NCBI GenBank assembly: GCA_900113995.1
Contig: FORK01000005.1
Location: 62,001 to 126,000 of the forward strand
DNA length: 64,000 nucleotides
Reading direction: 5' to 3'
Source of the DNA: Ruminococcaceae bacterium D5
Lineage (GTDB): Bacteria; Bacillota; Clostridia; Oscillospirales; Ruminococcaceae
Under the pieces are notes generated by a model, which worked only from the letters and a program-made list of their open reading frames with translations, was not told where the DNA came from and did not search any database. A program made the translations under genes and the position numbers. Every line of letters starts with the position of its first letter. Positions within the stretch are counted from its first letter, which is position 1. This document shows, piece after piece, positions 42,058 through 50,249 of the stretch.

Positions 42058-43988
42058 AATGCAACTGGAAAAGGATGCTCGCGCTGGTGCTTGCCGCCTG
42101 TCTGCCCTTTAGTGGGGCAGCTCTGGGGGTTTGTGCCGCGGCCCCTGCTGTAACTACCGATGAAACAGCCTATGTAACGCTCGATTACTACGGTTCGATC
42201 GACCATCTGAGCATCGTCAAAGCCTGTTCGCTCAACGGACTGACCGCGTTCGCCGATTACGGAAAATATCAATCGGTCAACAATATGACCACCCTCGATG
42301 AACCGGTTGTCTTCGGCGATATGGTTGACTGGGAGATCACCGAGGAGGTTCCCAATCGCTTCTACTACGAGGTAGTGCCGGAGGAACAGTCGATCACCCT
42401 GCCCTGGAGCTTCGACATCAGCTACCGTCTCAACGGCAAACCCGCCACCGGGGAATCGCTCGCGGGGGCCAGCGGCCTGATTGATATTGAGGTTGCGGTT
42501 ACTGCAAACCCGCGCGCCTCATCCTACCTGAAAAACAACTTTATGCTGATTCTTGGAACAATGAGCAGCACTGAGGATAACTACAGCTTTTCGGTTCCCG
42601 GCGCGCAACTTCAGTCCCTCGGCAGCTATCAGGTTGCGTTCTATCCGATTCTGCCCCGCGGGGAAGAAACCGTCACCTTTTCGTTTGGTTCCGACAGTTT
42701 TGAATCTCCCGGTATCTTCATGATGATGGCGCCGATCACCCTGTCTCAGCTTGACGACATCGCAGAGATTCAGGAGCACAAGGCCAACATCGAAGCATCC
42801 GGCAATGCCGTCGATGCAATTTTTGACGATCTTTTCTCCATCATGGGCGGCATGAAGGGCGGCATCGGCACGACCGTCGAAGGACTGGGCGAGCTGGAAC
42901 AGGCCCGGCAGGCGATCGACAGCAACCGCGATACCATCAAAAGCGACACCAAAACGTTAATCAACGCGCTTGACCGGTTCCGCCGGGTCACCTGGCATCT
43001 TGGAGACGAGCTGGATGACTCCCGGATGGATCAGACGATCGACCGCCTTGGCGACAGCTTCGGAAAAATGGTCGATGCCCTCGGCGGAATGGGCGCGGGG
43101 GTCGAAGAGCTTCAGGACGCGACTGTCGAGCTCTATGATCTGATGAATGACCTCGAAAAAGCCCACGACCGTGAAAAGCAGCAGAAGCTGGTCGGAAAGA
43201 TTGGCAAGAAACTTCAGGAGATCAACGAAATTATGGAGGAGCTCGAAAAGATCGGCGTTTCGGGCGGCATTGACTCCGGTACCTTTGAGGCTTTCCGCGA
43301 GGCCAGGCGGGCAATCAACAGCGATCAGGTTCCTGATGAGATGGCCGAGGAAATCGTCAGCGAGCTGCTTGCCACCATGGAGGAGCAGCTCTCCGAAATG
43401 AGCGGATCGATTCAGGGAGACCTTTCCACCACGATGGAGCTGCTTGACGGGATGCAGGGGATGCAGTCCAGTATCTATCAGCTTTCCAACGATGTTTCGG
43501 TGATCCTCAACGAGACAAGCGATATGATCTTTGGCTTGACCGACCTTCTCAAACCGATGACCCAGTCGCTGGAAACCTTCGATAAAACCCTGGAGGAATC
43601 CTCAGATCATCTCAACGACGGTGCGCGCCTCACGCTGAAGGGAATGGCGCAGATGCTCAACGACCTTTCGGATGCACTGGATAAGACGGATGACCTGCAG
43701 GCACAAAAGGACATCATTTCCGGCATTATCCGAGACGAATGGAAGCGTCTGGACGAAGATCTTTCTCTTCTCGACATCGATACCAAGGCCGAGAAACGTT
43801 CTTTCACCTCCGCCAAAAATCCCCCGCCCAGCAGTCTGCAAATTATTCTGCGCACCCAGGAAATCGAAATTGACGAGGAGGAGCAGTTCTTCCAGTCGCC
43901 GGACGAGGAAGAAAACATCGGCGCGCTCGGGCGAATCGGAAAGGTCTTTGAAAAAATCAGCAGCACCATCGGCGGAATTTTCTCCTGA
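42054..43988 (+). CDS. Exported coiled-coil partner of the MMPL exporter (YhgE/Pip-like outside domain)
   Basis: The 644-residue precursor has a Sec signal peptide (residues 1-29, ending GVCAAAPA) and no later membrane helix. An N-terminal beta domain (VTLDYYGSIDHLSIVKACSLNG, residues 38-60, to about 230) is followed by long helices with repeated GMGAGVEELQD, LEKIGVSGG and SSIYQLSNDVSVIL stretches (about 230-560), resembling the extracellular part of YhgE/Pip-type proteins. The ATG overlaps the exporter stop (ATGA) behind AGGAGG. It may act as an adaptor that bridges the thick wall, in the role that membrane-fusion proteins play in Gram-negatives. Confidence 0.75.
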   Translation: MKCNWKRMLALVLAACLPFSGAALGVCAAAPAVTTDETAYVTLDYYGSIDHLSIVKACSLNGLTAFADYGKYQSVNNMTTLDEPVVFGDMVDWEITEEVPNRFYYEVVPEEQSITLPWSFDISYRLNGKPATGESLAGASGLIDIEVAVTANPRASSYLKNNFMLILGTMSSTEDNYSFSVPGAQLQSLGSYQVAFYPILPRGEETVTFSFGSDSFESPGIFMMMAPITLSQLDDIAEIQEHKANIEASGNAVDAIFDDLFSIMGGMKGGIGTTVEGLGELEQARQAIDSNRDTIKSDTKTLINALDRFRRVTWHLGDELDDSRMDQTIDRLGDSFGKMVDALGGMGAGVEELQDATVELYDLMNDLEKAHDREKQQKLVGKIGKKLQEINEIMEELEKIGVSGGIDSGTFEAFREARRAINSDQVPDEMAEEIVSELLATMEEQLSEMSGSIQGDLSTTMELLDGMQGMQSSIYQLSNDVSVILNETSDMIFGLTDLLKPMTQSLETFDKTLEESSDHLNDGARLTLKGMAQMLNDLSDALDKTDDLQAQKDIISGIIRDEWKRLDEDLSLLDIDTKAEKRSFTSAKNPPPSSLQIILRTQEIEIDEEEQFFQSPDEEENIGALGRIGKVFEKISSTIGGIFS

Positions 43989-44099
43989 TTCCGGGAATGC
44001 GTGTCCCGGCACAGCATAGAGTGAAAATCAACCGGGGCTGCGCTCTAAAAGTGCAGCTGGAAAAGGCTCACTCTCATCAGGATGTTTTTACTTTACGGG

Positions 44100-44139
44100 A
44101 AAGCGGCAGAAAATTTTAGTTTTCTGCCGCTTTCTTTTA
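44100..44139 (+). terminator. Terminator of the MMPL operon
   Basis: AAAGCGGCAGAAAA pairs perfectly with TTTTCTGCCGCTTT around TTTTAG, followed by CTTTT. Confidence 0.9.
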
Positions 44140-44183
44140 TATGTTTTATCGATGTAAGAACCTCCAGCTCTGCTGGGAAGAGT

Positions 44184-44225
44184 AAAAAAGCTTTCGCTTC
44201 AAGCATCGAGCGAAGCGAGAAATGA
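44184..44225 (+). repeat. Repeat with AAGCTTTCGCTTCAAGCA core, plus-strand copy
   Basis: The core and following GAGCGAAGCGA recur in inverted orientation at 45185-45222 with few changes; a shorter piece resembles 45484-45502. Confidence 0.6.
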
Positions 44226-44280
44226 ACGACAACTTTACGATTACCAAAAAGTTGCCGTTGGAACAGTAATCGCCTGTTTA

Positions 44281-44400
44281 CGGGCCGCCCGCATGTGATG
44301 CAAGAGACAGATTATTCAGTGCCTCTTGAGAGGCTTGCCGGTATGAAGACCTTCTGGCGCTTACTCAAGCCCCCGGCTTAGCCGGGGGTCATGACTTTAT
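44281..44400 (+). repeat. Hairpin-rich repeat ending in GGTCATGACTTT
   Basis: Contains GTGATGCA, the hairpin GCCTCT-TG-AGAGGC (44321-44334) and the perfect CCCCCGGCT-T-AGCCGGGGG (44370-44388), then GGTCATGACTTT. A degraded copy lies inverted at 45060-45125 and a related block at 10143-10210. Confidence 0.6.
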
Positions 44401-44580
44401 GCACCTCCCTACGCGAAGATGGGCGACATTGCAAGGGCGAATGTCCGATGAATAGAACACTTGCCGCACATCGTGCTCCCGGCGGAATCTGTTGCGCGGC
44501 GCGGCGAAGCATGTTATAATCATAAAAACAGATGGTCGGGTATCTGCATGACAGATTGGAAGTTGTAGAGGTATATAACT

Positions 44581-44913
44581 ATGAGAAATATGATTGCTTA
44601 CTGTGGGCTGGACTGTGAAAAATGCGATGCATATCTTGCAACAATCAATGATGACCAGGCGTTGCGTGAAAAAACCGCAAAGCTCTGGGCCGAGTTGAAT
44701 AAGGCACCCATCCGGCCTGAGCATATTAACTGTGAAGGTTGTCGTGTTGATGGGATTAAAACCGTATATTGCGATAACCTTTGCGGTATTCGTCAGTGCG
44801 CATTAAAAAAAGGCGTAACTACATGCGGAGACTGCCCGGAACTGGAAATATGCCAGACTGTTGGAATGGTTATTTCAAATAGTCCCGATGCTTTGAAAAA
44901 TCTGAAGGGATAG
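44581..44913 (+). CDS. DUF3795-like cysteine-rich small protein
   Basis: The 110-residue protein begins MRNMIAYCGLDCEKCDAYLAT, the hallmark of DUF3795 proteins, and has a total of eleven or so cysteines in CxxC-like pairs (INCEGCRVDG, YCDNLCGIRQCALKKG, TCGDCPELEIC), consistent with metal binding. The function of the family is unknown. The stop codon TAG lies inside the first unit of a 17-base tandem repeat. It is isolated between inverted repeat blocks, and its base composition is more AT-rich than that of its neighbours. Confidence 0.8.
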   Translation: MRNMIAYCGLDCEKCDAYLATINDDQALREKTAKLWAELNKAPIRPEHINCEGCRVDGIKTVYCDNLCGIRQCALKKGVTTCGDCPELEICQTVGMVISNSPDALKNLKG

Positions 44914-44957
44914 GCCGCATGGTGGGATAGGCCGCATGGTGGGATAGGCCGCATGGT
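44907..44957 (+). repeat. Three perfect tandem copies of a 17-base unit
   Basis: The unit GGGATAGGCCGCATGGT occurs three times without change; the first contains the stop codon of the DUF3795-like gene. Confidence 0.95.
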
Positions 44958-45059
44958 TGAGAACTTTCGATTCTTCGGGATGATTGGATTTTACGCAGTC
45001 ATCATTATGGCAAACGGAAAGTGTGCAGTCAAAATCACGCATTGAAAGCGTGGTTTGTA

Positions 45060-45125
45060 CCAGCCCTACAGGGGGCATATTACCGGCCTCTAAAGAGGCT
45101 CTGAACATTTTTTCATGCATCACAT
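45060..45125 (-). repeat. Degraded inverted copy of the hairpin-rich repeat
   Basis: On the minus strand GTGATGCAT, then AGCCTCTTTAGAGGCCGGTA and a small CCCTGTAGGG hairpin line up with the elements at 44281-44400 in the same order. Confidence 0.55.
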
Positions 45126-45184
45126 ACTGCAGCTGCTAAAGCAGCCCGCTCTCTGATTGGCCCTTCTATTTCTCAATGATTTGT

Positions 45185-45222
45185 CATTTCGCTGCGCTCA
45201 TTGCTTGAAGCGAAAGCTTTTT
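45185..45222 (-). repeat. Inverted copy of the AAGCTTTCGCTTCAAGCA repeat
   Basis: On the minus strand AAAAAGCTTTCGCTTCAAGCA is followed by ATGAGCGCAGCGAAATG, matching 44184-44225. Confidence 0.6.
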
Positions 45223-45540
45223 CATTGCCGTCATCAGAGCCGGTGGTTGTCGTAGGCACAATACAAGGGCGGTAAAGAAATGGGTTCTAAACCATGACTT
45301 CACCGTCCTTTTAAATTATCCTTATAAGCTGGCAGCTAAAAATTTCGTCAGTTTTTCCCCGTCAGGCGCTCAAAATTTTTCTTACACCACTTGTTCTGTT
45401 GCCCGTAAACAAGGTGATCACCGCTTGACCGTCAGATTTTTCTCACCCAAAGAGTGCCGCCGTCAGCACACTTCGCCCAGTGAGTAAAGCGAAAGTTTTT
45501 TATGCGGTGTCTTCTCGGGCGGTGCCGGAGGTTTCCGAAC

Positions 45541-45596
45541 GCAAAAGAACGTCCCGCCGTTTCGCAAACAACTGAAACGGTGGGACGTTCTTTTGC
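45541..45596 (-). terminator. Very strong terminator of the threonine-synthase-like gene
   Basis: GCAAAAGAACGTCCCGCCG continues into TTTC and pairs over 23 bases with its complement (one G-T) around a ten-base loop, beginning three bases after the stop codon. Confidence 0.85.
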
Positions 45597-45598
45597 AC

Positions 45599-46684
45599 TC
45601 AATGCTCGCTTTTCAGCCCTGCGCCGCAAAGGGACAGCAGTGCATCTCCCTCGAGGGGATGGCTTCTGCAATACGCCAGGTACCCTGCGTAGACCGCGGC
45701 GGTGGTGTGTTCCACAAAAAAGCCCTTTTTCGCCAACGCTTCCCGCGCAGGAAGAATCCCCTGCTCCGGGATGAGAATCACTGTACGCTCCCCGGGGTAG
45801 CCGCTGTTGAGGATTTCTTCCCCGCGCATCGGCTTTCCGATGGCGATTCCCTCCGCGAGGGTCGGCTCGGGAATAATGTGGCGCGGCGTTTTCCCGGCGC
45901 CAAAGAGCGGCGCACACCGCTCGCTCTGCACCAAAAAGAGATGCGGAAACCGGTCGATGCAGCCCGCTGCCTTCAGTTCCCGAAGAGCCAGCTCACAGCC
46001 AATCTGGAGGGTTCCGTTTCCGACCGGGATGAACAGATTGTCGGGAATCCGGCCGAGCTGTTCATAGACCTCATAAAGATAGGTCTTGGTGCCCTGATAA
46101 AAGAAGGGATTGTAGACATGGTTGGCATAGTAGAGCCCCTCCTCCCGGACTTTGGCGCGGCAGGCGTCGGCCGTTTCGTCGCGGGTTCCGTCAAAGACGT
46201 TGGCCTTCGCGCCATGGGACTCAATCATTGCGATCTTTTTCGGAGAGGTTCCCCTGGGGACAAAAATTTCACAGCCGATCCCGGCCCGGGCGCAATAGGC
46301 CGCCACCGAATTTCCGGCGTTTCCGCTGGAATCCTGCACCACCCGGTCGACGCCGATCGTCCTGCAAAGCCAGACCAGCATCGCCGCCCCCCGATCCTTA
46401 AAGGAGAGGGTCGGCATTGCATAGTCAAGCTTGACCCAGAGCTTTCCATCGAGCGGCAGCGTGGCAGTCATCCCTTCTCCGAGGGTAATCCCCCGCCAAA
46501 GGTCATTCTCCAGCGGCATAAATTTTCGGTAGCGAAAGATGCTCCACTCGTTCCGATCGACAAGCTCCAGAGAAAAGGGCGGCGGGGTAAAATCGAGTGA
46601 AAACAGCCCTCCGCACGCACAGTGGGAGGCGCGGGTCGTGAGCGGCGCGGTTTTTCCGCAGCGGCCGCAAACAAACTGTGTCAT
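45599..46684 (-). CDS. Threonine-synthase-like PLP enzyme
   Basis: The 361-residue fold-type-II PLP enzyme has an N-terminal zinc-ribbon (FVCGRCGK, HCACGGL, residues 4-27) as in short threonine synthases, and the cofactor lysine in LSFKDRGAAM (about residue 97). SSGNAGNSVAAYCARAG (about 121) and PVGNGTLQIG (about 245) bind substrate and phosphate. Enzymes of this group are threonine synthases, but many relatives are beta-eliminating lyases. The operon with RidA and a 2-hydroxyacid dehydrogenase, with no homoserine kinase nearby, suggests an eliminase releasing enamines. ATG 46684 shares one base with the ridA stop. Confidence 0.83.
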   Translation of the reverse strand: MTQFVCGRCGKTAPLTTRASHCACGGLFSLDFTPPPFSLELVDRNEWSIFRYRKFMPLENDLWRGITLGEGMTATLPLDGKLWVKLDYAMPTLSFKDRGAAMLVWLCRTIGVDRVVQDSSGNAGNSVAAYCARAGIGCEIFVPRGTSPKKIAMIESHGAKANVFDGTRDETADACRAKVREEGLYYANHVYNPFFYQGTKTYLYEVYEQLGRIPDNLFIPVGNGTLQIGCELALRELKAAGCIDRFPHLFLVQSERCAPLFGAGKTPRHIIPEPTLAEGIAIGKPMRGEEILNSGYPGERTVILIPEQGILPAREALAKKGFFVEHTTAAVYAGYLAYCRSHPLEGDALLSLCGAGLKSEH

Positions 46685-47073
46685 CACGCATCCTCCTTTT
46701 CCATCGCCGCAACCGCCTCGATCTCGACCAGGCAGCCGTAATGCAGAGGCCCGCAGGGCACCACCACGCGGGCGGGCTTGTGATCCCCCAGAAACGCCGC
46801 GTACACCCGGTCGATTTCATCCCAATAGGTCACGTCAGGGGTATAAATTCGGCACTGCACCAAATGGGTCCGGTCGATTCCGGCCTCGCGGAGCACTTCG
46901 TCCACATTCTCGAGCGCCTGCCGCGCCTGTGCGGCAATCCCTCCCTCTTTGGGTCTGCCGGTAGCGGGATCGATCGAGAGCTGTCCGGAAATATAGAGCA
47001 GTCCATTGTGGAGCATTCCGGGCACATAGTGCGCTTTTTTCTTTTTGGAGCCATGTGTCATAATCGGTTTCAT
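46684..47073 (-). CDS. ridA: RidA-family enamine/imine deaminase
   Basis: RidA proteins hydrolyse reactive 2-aminoacrylate-type imines, made by PLP enzymes, to 2-oxo acids. The 129-residue protein has GLLYISGQLSIDPATG (about residues 23-38), AQARQALENVDEVLREAG and the C-terminal VVVPCGPLHYGCLVEIEAVAA; the usual catalytic arginine appears shifted or absent in ARVVVPCGPL and should be checked. ATG 47073 follows TGAGGGAAA. It lies 11 bases after the dehydrogenase gene and overlaps the PLP-enzyme gene, so the three act together. Confidence 0.85.
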   Translation of the reverse strand: MKPIMTHGSKKKKAHYVPGMLHNGLLYISGQLSIDPATGRPKEGGIAAQARQALENVDEVLREAGIDRTHLVQCRIYTPDVTYWDEIDRVYAAFLGDHKPARVVVPCGPLHYGCLVEIEAVAAMEKEDA

Positions 47074-47084
47074 ATGATTTTCCC

Positions 47085-48038
47085 TCAGTTCACCTGATTC
47101 TGCGGTTTTCCGTTCAGGAAGGCGCGCAGGTTGTCCACAGCGATCTTCATCAGGCGTTCCCGGCTTTCTCGGGAAGCCCACGCGATATGCGGTGTAATCA
47201 AACAGTTCTTTGCGGTCAGGAGCGGGCTGTCCGCCGGGATCGGTTCCACCGACGCAACATCAGCCGCATAGAATCCGACCTTCCCGGACTCCAGCGCTTC
47301 GGCGAGATCCTCCTCCTGCACCAGAGGCCCGCGGGCGGTGTTGATGAGAATCACCCCATCCCGGCAAAGGGCGAGACACTTCCGATTGATCATCCCCTTC
47401 GTTTCAGGGAAAAGGGGGCAATGCAGGCTGATAACATCCGAAACGGCCAGCAGCTCTTCCAGAGGCAGATATTCGGCGAGCTGCGCCCCGCGTTCGCTTT
47501 GGGACCGGTTGTAGGCAACGGTGCGCATTCCGAACGCGCGGGCGATCTCAGCCGCTCTCTGGCCGATCCGGCCGAAGCCGATGAAGCCCATCGTCTTCCC
47601 CTTGAGCTCCAGCAGCGGATAATCCCAGTAGCAGAAATCAGGACTGCTGCACCAGCGCCCCTGCCTCACCGTACCGGCATGGTGTCCGACATGATGGCAG
47701 CATTCCAGCAGCAATGCAAAAACATACTGTGCGACCGCATCGGTTCCATAGGTGGGGATGTTGCAAACCGGGATACTCCGTTTGGCCGCCGCCGCGGTAT
47801 CCACGACGTTGTAGCCGGTGGCAAGCACTCCGATGTAGCGGATGGACAGGCAGGCAGAGAGAACCTTTTCATCGATCACCGTTTTGTTGGTGATAACAAT
47901 TTCAGCATCCCCAATCCGTTCTGCCGTCTGCTCCGGCCGGGTGCGGTCGTATACGGAAAGCTCTCCCAACGCCTCGAAGCCCGCCCAGCTCAAATCGCCG
48001 GGATTTTCAGTGTATCCATCCAGTATCACAATTTTCAT
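47085..48038 (-). CDS. D-2-hydroxyacid dehydrogenase (hydroxypyruvate/glycerate reductase type)
   Basis: The 317-residue enzyme has GFIGFGRIGQRAAEIARAFG (about residue 151), catalytic Arg in INTARGPLVQEEDL, a Glu region SVEPIPADSPL and His in TPHIAWASRESR. AYNRSQ after the second strand replaces the NAD-typical Asp with Asn-Arg, pointing to NADPH. It resembles hydroxypyruvate and glyoxylate reductases. As first gene of the operon with RidA and a PLP lyase-like enzyme it probably reduces the 2-oxo acid that RidA releases. Confidence 0.85.
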   Translation of the reverse strand: MKIVILDGYTENPGDLSWAGFEALGELSVYDRTRPEQTAERIGDAEIVITNKTVIDEKVLSACLSIRYIGVLATGYNVVDTAAAAKRSIPVCNIPTYGTDAVAQYVFALLLECCHHVGHHAGTVRQGRWCSSPDFCYWDYPLLELKGKTMGFIGFGRIGQRAAEIARAFGMRTVAYNRSQSERGAQLAEYLPLEELLAVSDVISLHCPLFPETKGMINRKCLALCRDGVILINTARGPLVQEEDLAEALESGKVGFYAADVASVEPIPADSPLLTAKNCLITPHIAWASRESRERLMKIAVDNLRAFLNGKPQNQVN

Positions 48039-48125
48039 GCGGTTTTGTCCTTTCTCCGCCCGGCGTCCACCAGGTGCTCTGTAACAGAAATATCATACCA
48101 CGTCTTTGCTTCTTTGTCCACGTAG

Positions 48126-48162
48126 AAACAGGACCCCGCGCAAAGGTTTGCACGGGGTCCTG
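48126..48162 (-). terminator. Terminator after rnfB
   Basis: CAGGACCCCG pairs with CGGGGTCCTG with extra GCAAA/TTGC pairing inside; on the minus strand TTTC follows. It lies 16 bases after rnfB. Confidence 0.8.
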
Positions 48163-48177
48163 TTTGATTTGACGAGA

Positions 48178-48969
48178 TCAGCGGACGGTAATGCACTTTT
48201 TGGGGCAGACCTCAGCACAGAGGCCGCAGGCGGTGCACTTGGACTGATCGATGTATGCAAGATTGTCGGTCACGGTAATCGCGCCGCTCGGGCAGGTCTT
48301 CTCACACTTCTTGCAGCCGATGCAGCTGACCTTGCATGCCTTCATGGCAACAGGACCCTTCGCCTTCGAGCTGCAGGTGACGACCACCTTCGAGGCAGCG
48401 GGAATCATATCGATGATATGATTGGGGCAGACTTTCGAGCACATGGCGCATCCGATGCAGAGATCAGGGTCAACCTTAGCAACGCCGTTGACCAGATCGA
48501 TGGCTTCCTTCGGGCAGACAGCGGCACAATCGCCGAAGCCGAGACAGCCATAGGTGCAGGCGCCGTCTCCGCCGTAAAACAGCTTGGCGGCAGCACAACC
48601 CTTTGCGCTCTTATATTCCTGCTTAACCGAAGTGTTCTCGCAGGTTCCGTTGCAGCGGACATAGGCCATCATCGGAACGACTTCCTCAGCGGCAACGCCA
48701 AGCGCCGCGCTGACGCCCTGCGCGGCGGCGGCACCGCCGGGCACGCAGAGATTGGTCTTCACGCCTTCTCCGGAAATCAGCGCCTGTGCATAGGCGTCAC
48801 AGCCGGCGTAGCCGCAGGCGCCGCAGTTGGCGCCGGGCAGACATTCACGAACAGGGCCGAAACGCTCATCCACCGGAACAGCCATTACCTTGGAGGCGAT
48901 GGAAAGACCGACCGCACAGATCAGTCCGATCACGGTGACAAGCCCCACCGCCAATACGATTGGACTCAT
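48178..48969 (-). CDS. rnfB: Rnf complex iron-sulfur subunit RnfB
   Basis: RnfB takes electrons from reduced ferredoxin into the Na+- or H+-pumping Rnf complex. The 263-residue protein has one N-terminal membrane helix (residues 5-28), the Fe-S motif CLPGANCGACGYAGC (43-57), and three ferredoxin-like CxxCxxCxxxC clusters: CIGCAMCSKVCP, CIGCKKCEKTCP and CTACGLCAEVCP. It is the last gene of the rnfCDGEAB operon, in the order usual for clostridia. Confidence 0.95.
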   Translation of the reverse strand: MSPIVLAVGLVTVIGLICAVGLSIASKVMAVPVDERFGPVRECLPGANCGACGYAGCDAYAQALISGEGVKTNLCVPGGAAAAQGVSAALGVAAEEVVPMMAYVRCNGTCENTSVKQEYKSAKGCAAAKLFYGGDGACTYGCLGFGDCAAVCPKEAIDLVNGVAKVDPDLCIGCAMCSKVCPNHIIDMIPAASKVVVTCSSKAKGPVAMKACKVSCIGCKKCEKTCPSGAITVTDNLAYIDQSKCTACGLCAEVCPKKCITVR

Positions 48970-48990
48970 AGTTTCATCTCCATTCTATTC

Positions 48991-49581
48991 TCATTTGAAG
49001 AGATTCTCGATAATACCGGCAAATCCCATGAAGGAAACCGAGGTGATCGAGGCGGCAACCAAAGTGATAGGCAGTCCTTCAAACGACTTGGGCGGGTTGC
49101 AATCCTCAATGCGCGAACGGACGCCGCAGAACAGCACCATCGCCAGGAAGAAGCCCATGCCGCATCCAAACGCATTGACAATCGATTCGACAAAGCTGTA
49201 GCCCTCATCGATATTGAGAACCGTTACGCCCAGAACAGCACAGTTAGTGGTAATCAGGGGCAGATAAATTCCCAGACTTGCATGCAGAGCCGGGACATAT
49301 TTTTTGAGGATGATCTCCACAAGCTGCACCAGCGCGGCAATGACCAGAATGAACACGATGGTTTGCAGATAGCCGAAGCCGTTGGGGTCAAGCAGCAGCT
49401 TCTGAATCGGCCAGGTCACAGCTGTAGCCAGCATCATAACGAAGATAACCGCAATGGACATGCCGGAGGCCGAATCAAGCTTCTTGGAAACGCCCAGAAA
49501 CGGGCATATGCCGAGGAATTTAGCGAGCGGGTAGTTATTCACCAGAATGCCGCCCAGAAGAATAATTGCTAATTCTTTCAT
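48991..49581 (-). CDS. rnfA: Rnf complex membrane subunit RnfA
   Basis: The 196-residue protein has six hydrophobic helices and family motifs NNYPLAKFLGICPFLGVSKK and LPLITTNCAVLGVTVLN; the paired cysteines of RnfA/RnfE bind a membrane Fe-S cluster that passes electrons across. GGGAGG overlaps the rnfE stop region, spacing three bases between genes. Confidence 0.95.
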   Translation of the reverse strand: MKELAIILLGGILVNNYPLAKFLGICPFLGVSKKLDSASGMSIAVIFVMMLATAVTWPIQKLLLDPNGFGYLQTIVFILVIAALVQLVEIILKKYVPALHASLGIYLPLITTNCAVLGVTVLNIDEGYSFVESIVNAFGCGMGFFLAMVLFCGVRSRIEDCNPPKSFEGLPITLVAASITSVSFMGFAGIIENLFK

Positions 49582-49584
49582 CTG

Positions 49585-50244
49585 TTAGCAGCCTCCCTTC
49601 GCAGCTTCTGCATCCTCTTCGCCGAGAGGCTTGCAGCCGAATTCCTTCTTTTTGATCGCCTTTCCCTTGGTGATCTTGTTGACAAGAGCGATCATGCAGC
49701 CAAATACGAAGAAGCCGCCGGGCGCCATCGTCATGATCGAAATGCGGAAATTCTCAGGGATAAGCTCGAAGCCGAAGAAGCTGCCAGCGCCGGGAATCTC
49801 GCGGAAGAAGGACATCATGAGCAGGGCAATCGTAAAACCAATGCCCATGCCAAGGCCGTCGAGCGCGGAATCCAGAGGGCCGTTTTTGGCGGCAAACATC
49901 TCGGCGCGGCCAAGGATAATGCAGTTAACGACGATCAGGGGCAGATAAATGCCCAGTGCCTTATCCAAGTCGGGGGCATAGGCCTTGACAACCAGCTGCA
50001 CAACGCTGACAAAGCCCGCGATCACGACGATGTAGCAGGGGATGCGGACCTTATCAGGAATACTCTTTCTCAGGCAGGAAATAACAAAGTTCGAACAAAT
50101 CAAAACAAAAGTCGCGGCAAGTCCCATACCAATCGAGTTCACCGCAGAAGTACTGGTTGCCAGTGTGGGGCAGGTACCGAGTACCAGAACAAAAACCGGA
50201 TTTTCTTTGATAAATCCGTTTGTAATCGTAGAAAGTTTGGACAT
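49585..50244 (-). CDS. rnfE: Rnf complex membrane subunit RnfE
   Basis: The 219-residue protein is the RnfA-related partner: FIKENPVFVLVLGTCPTLATS and LPLIVVNCIILGRAEMFA carry the conserved cysteines, with six membrane helices. A charged tail rich in Lys and Glu follows. Six bases separate it from rnfG. Confidence 0.95.
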   Translation of the reverse strand: MSKLSTITNGFIKENPVFVLVLGTCPTLATSTSAVNSIGMGLAATFVLICSNFVISCLRKSIPDKVRIPCYIVVIAGFVSVVQLVVKAYAPDLDKALGIYLPLIVVNCIILGRAEMFAAKNGPLDSALDGLGMGIGFTIALLMMSFFREIPGAGSFFGFELIPENFRISIMTMAPGGFFVFGCMIALVNKITKGKAIKKKEFGCKPLGEEDAEAAKGGC

Positions 50245-50249
50245 AGCGC

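Larger units (their letters stand above)
43989..44580. other. Gene-free, repeat-rich region left of the DUF3795-like gene
   Basis: After the MMPL-operon terminator no gene is supported. It carries the hairpin-rich repeat blocks described at 44184-44225 and 44281-44400. Confidence 0.65.
44958..45598. other. Gene-free, repeat-rich region right of the DUF3795-like gene
   Basis: No gene is supported. It contains inverted copies of the repeats seen at 44.2-44.4 kb and the terminator of the threonine-synthase-like gene. Confidence 0.65.

Noticed and set aside
44907-44957. CRISPR array
   Set aside because: The three units are directly adjacent without spacers, so this is a tandem duplication; no cas genes or spaced repeats occur anywhere in the window.
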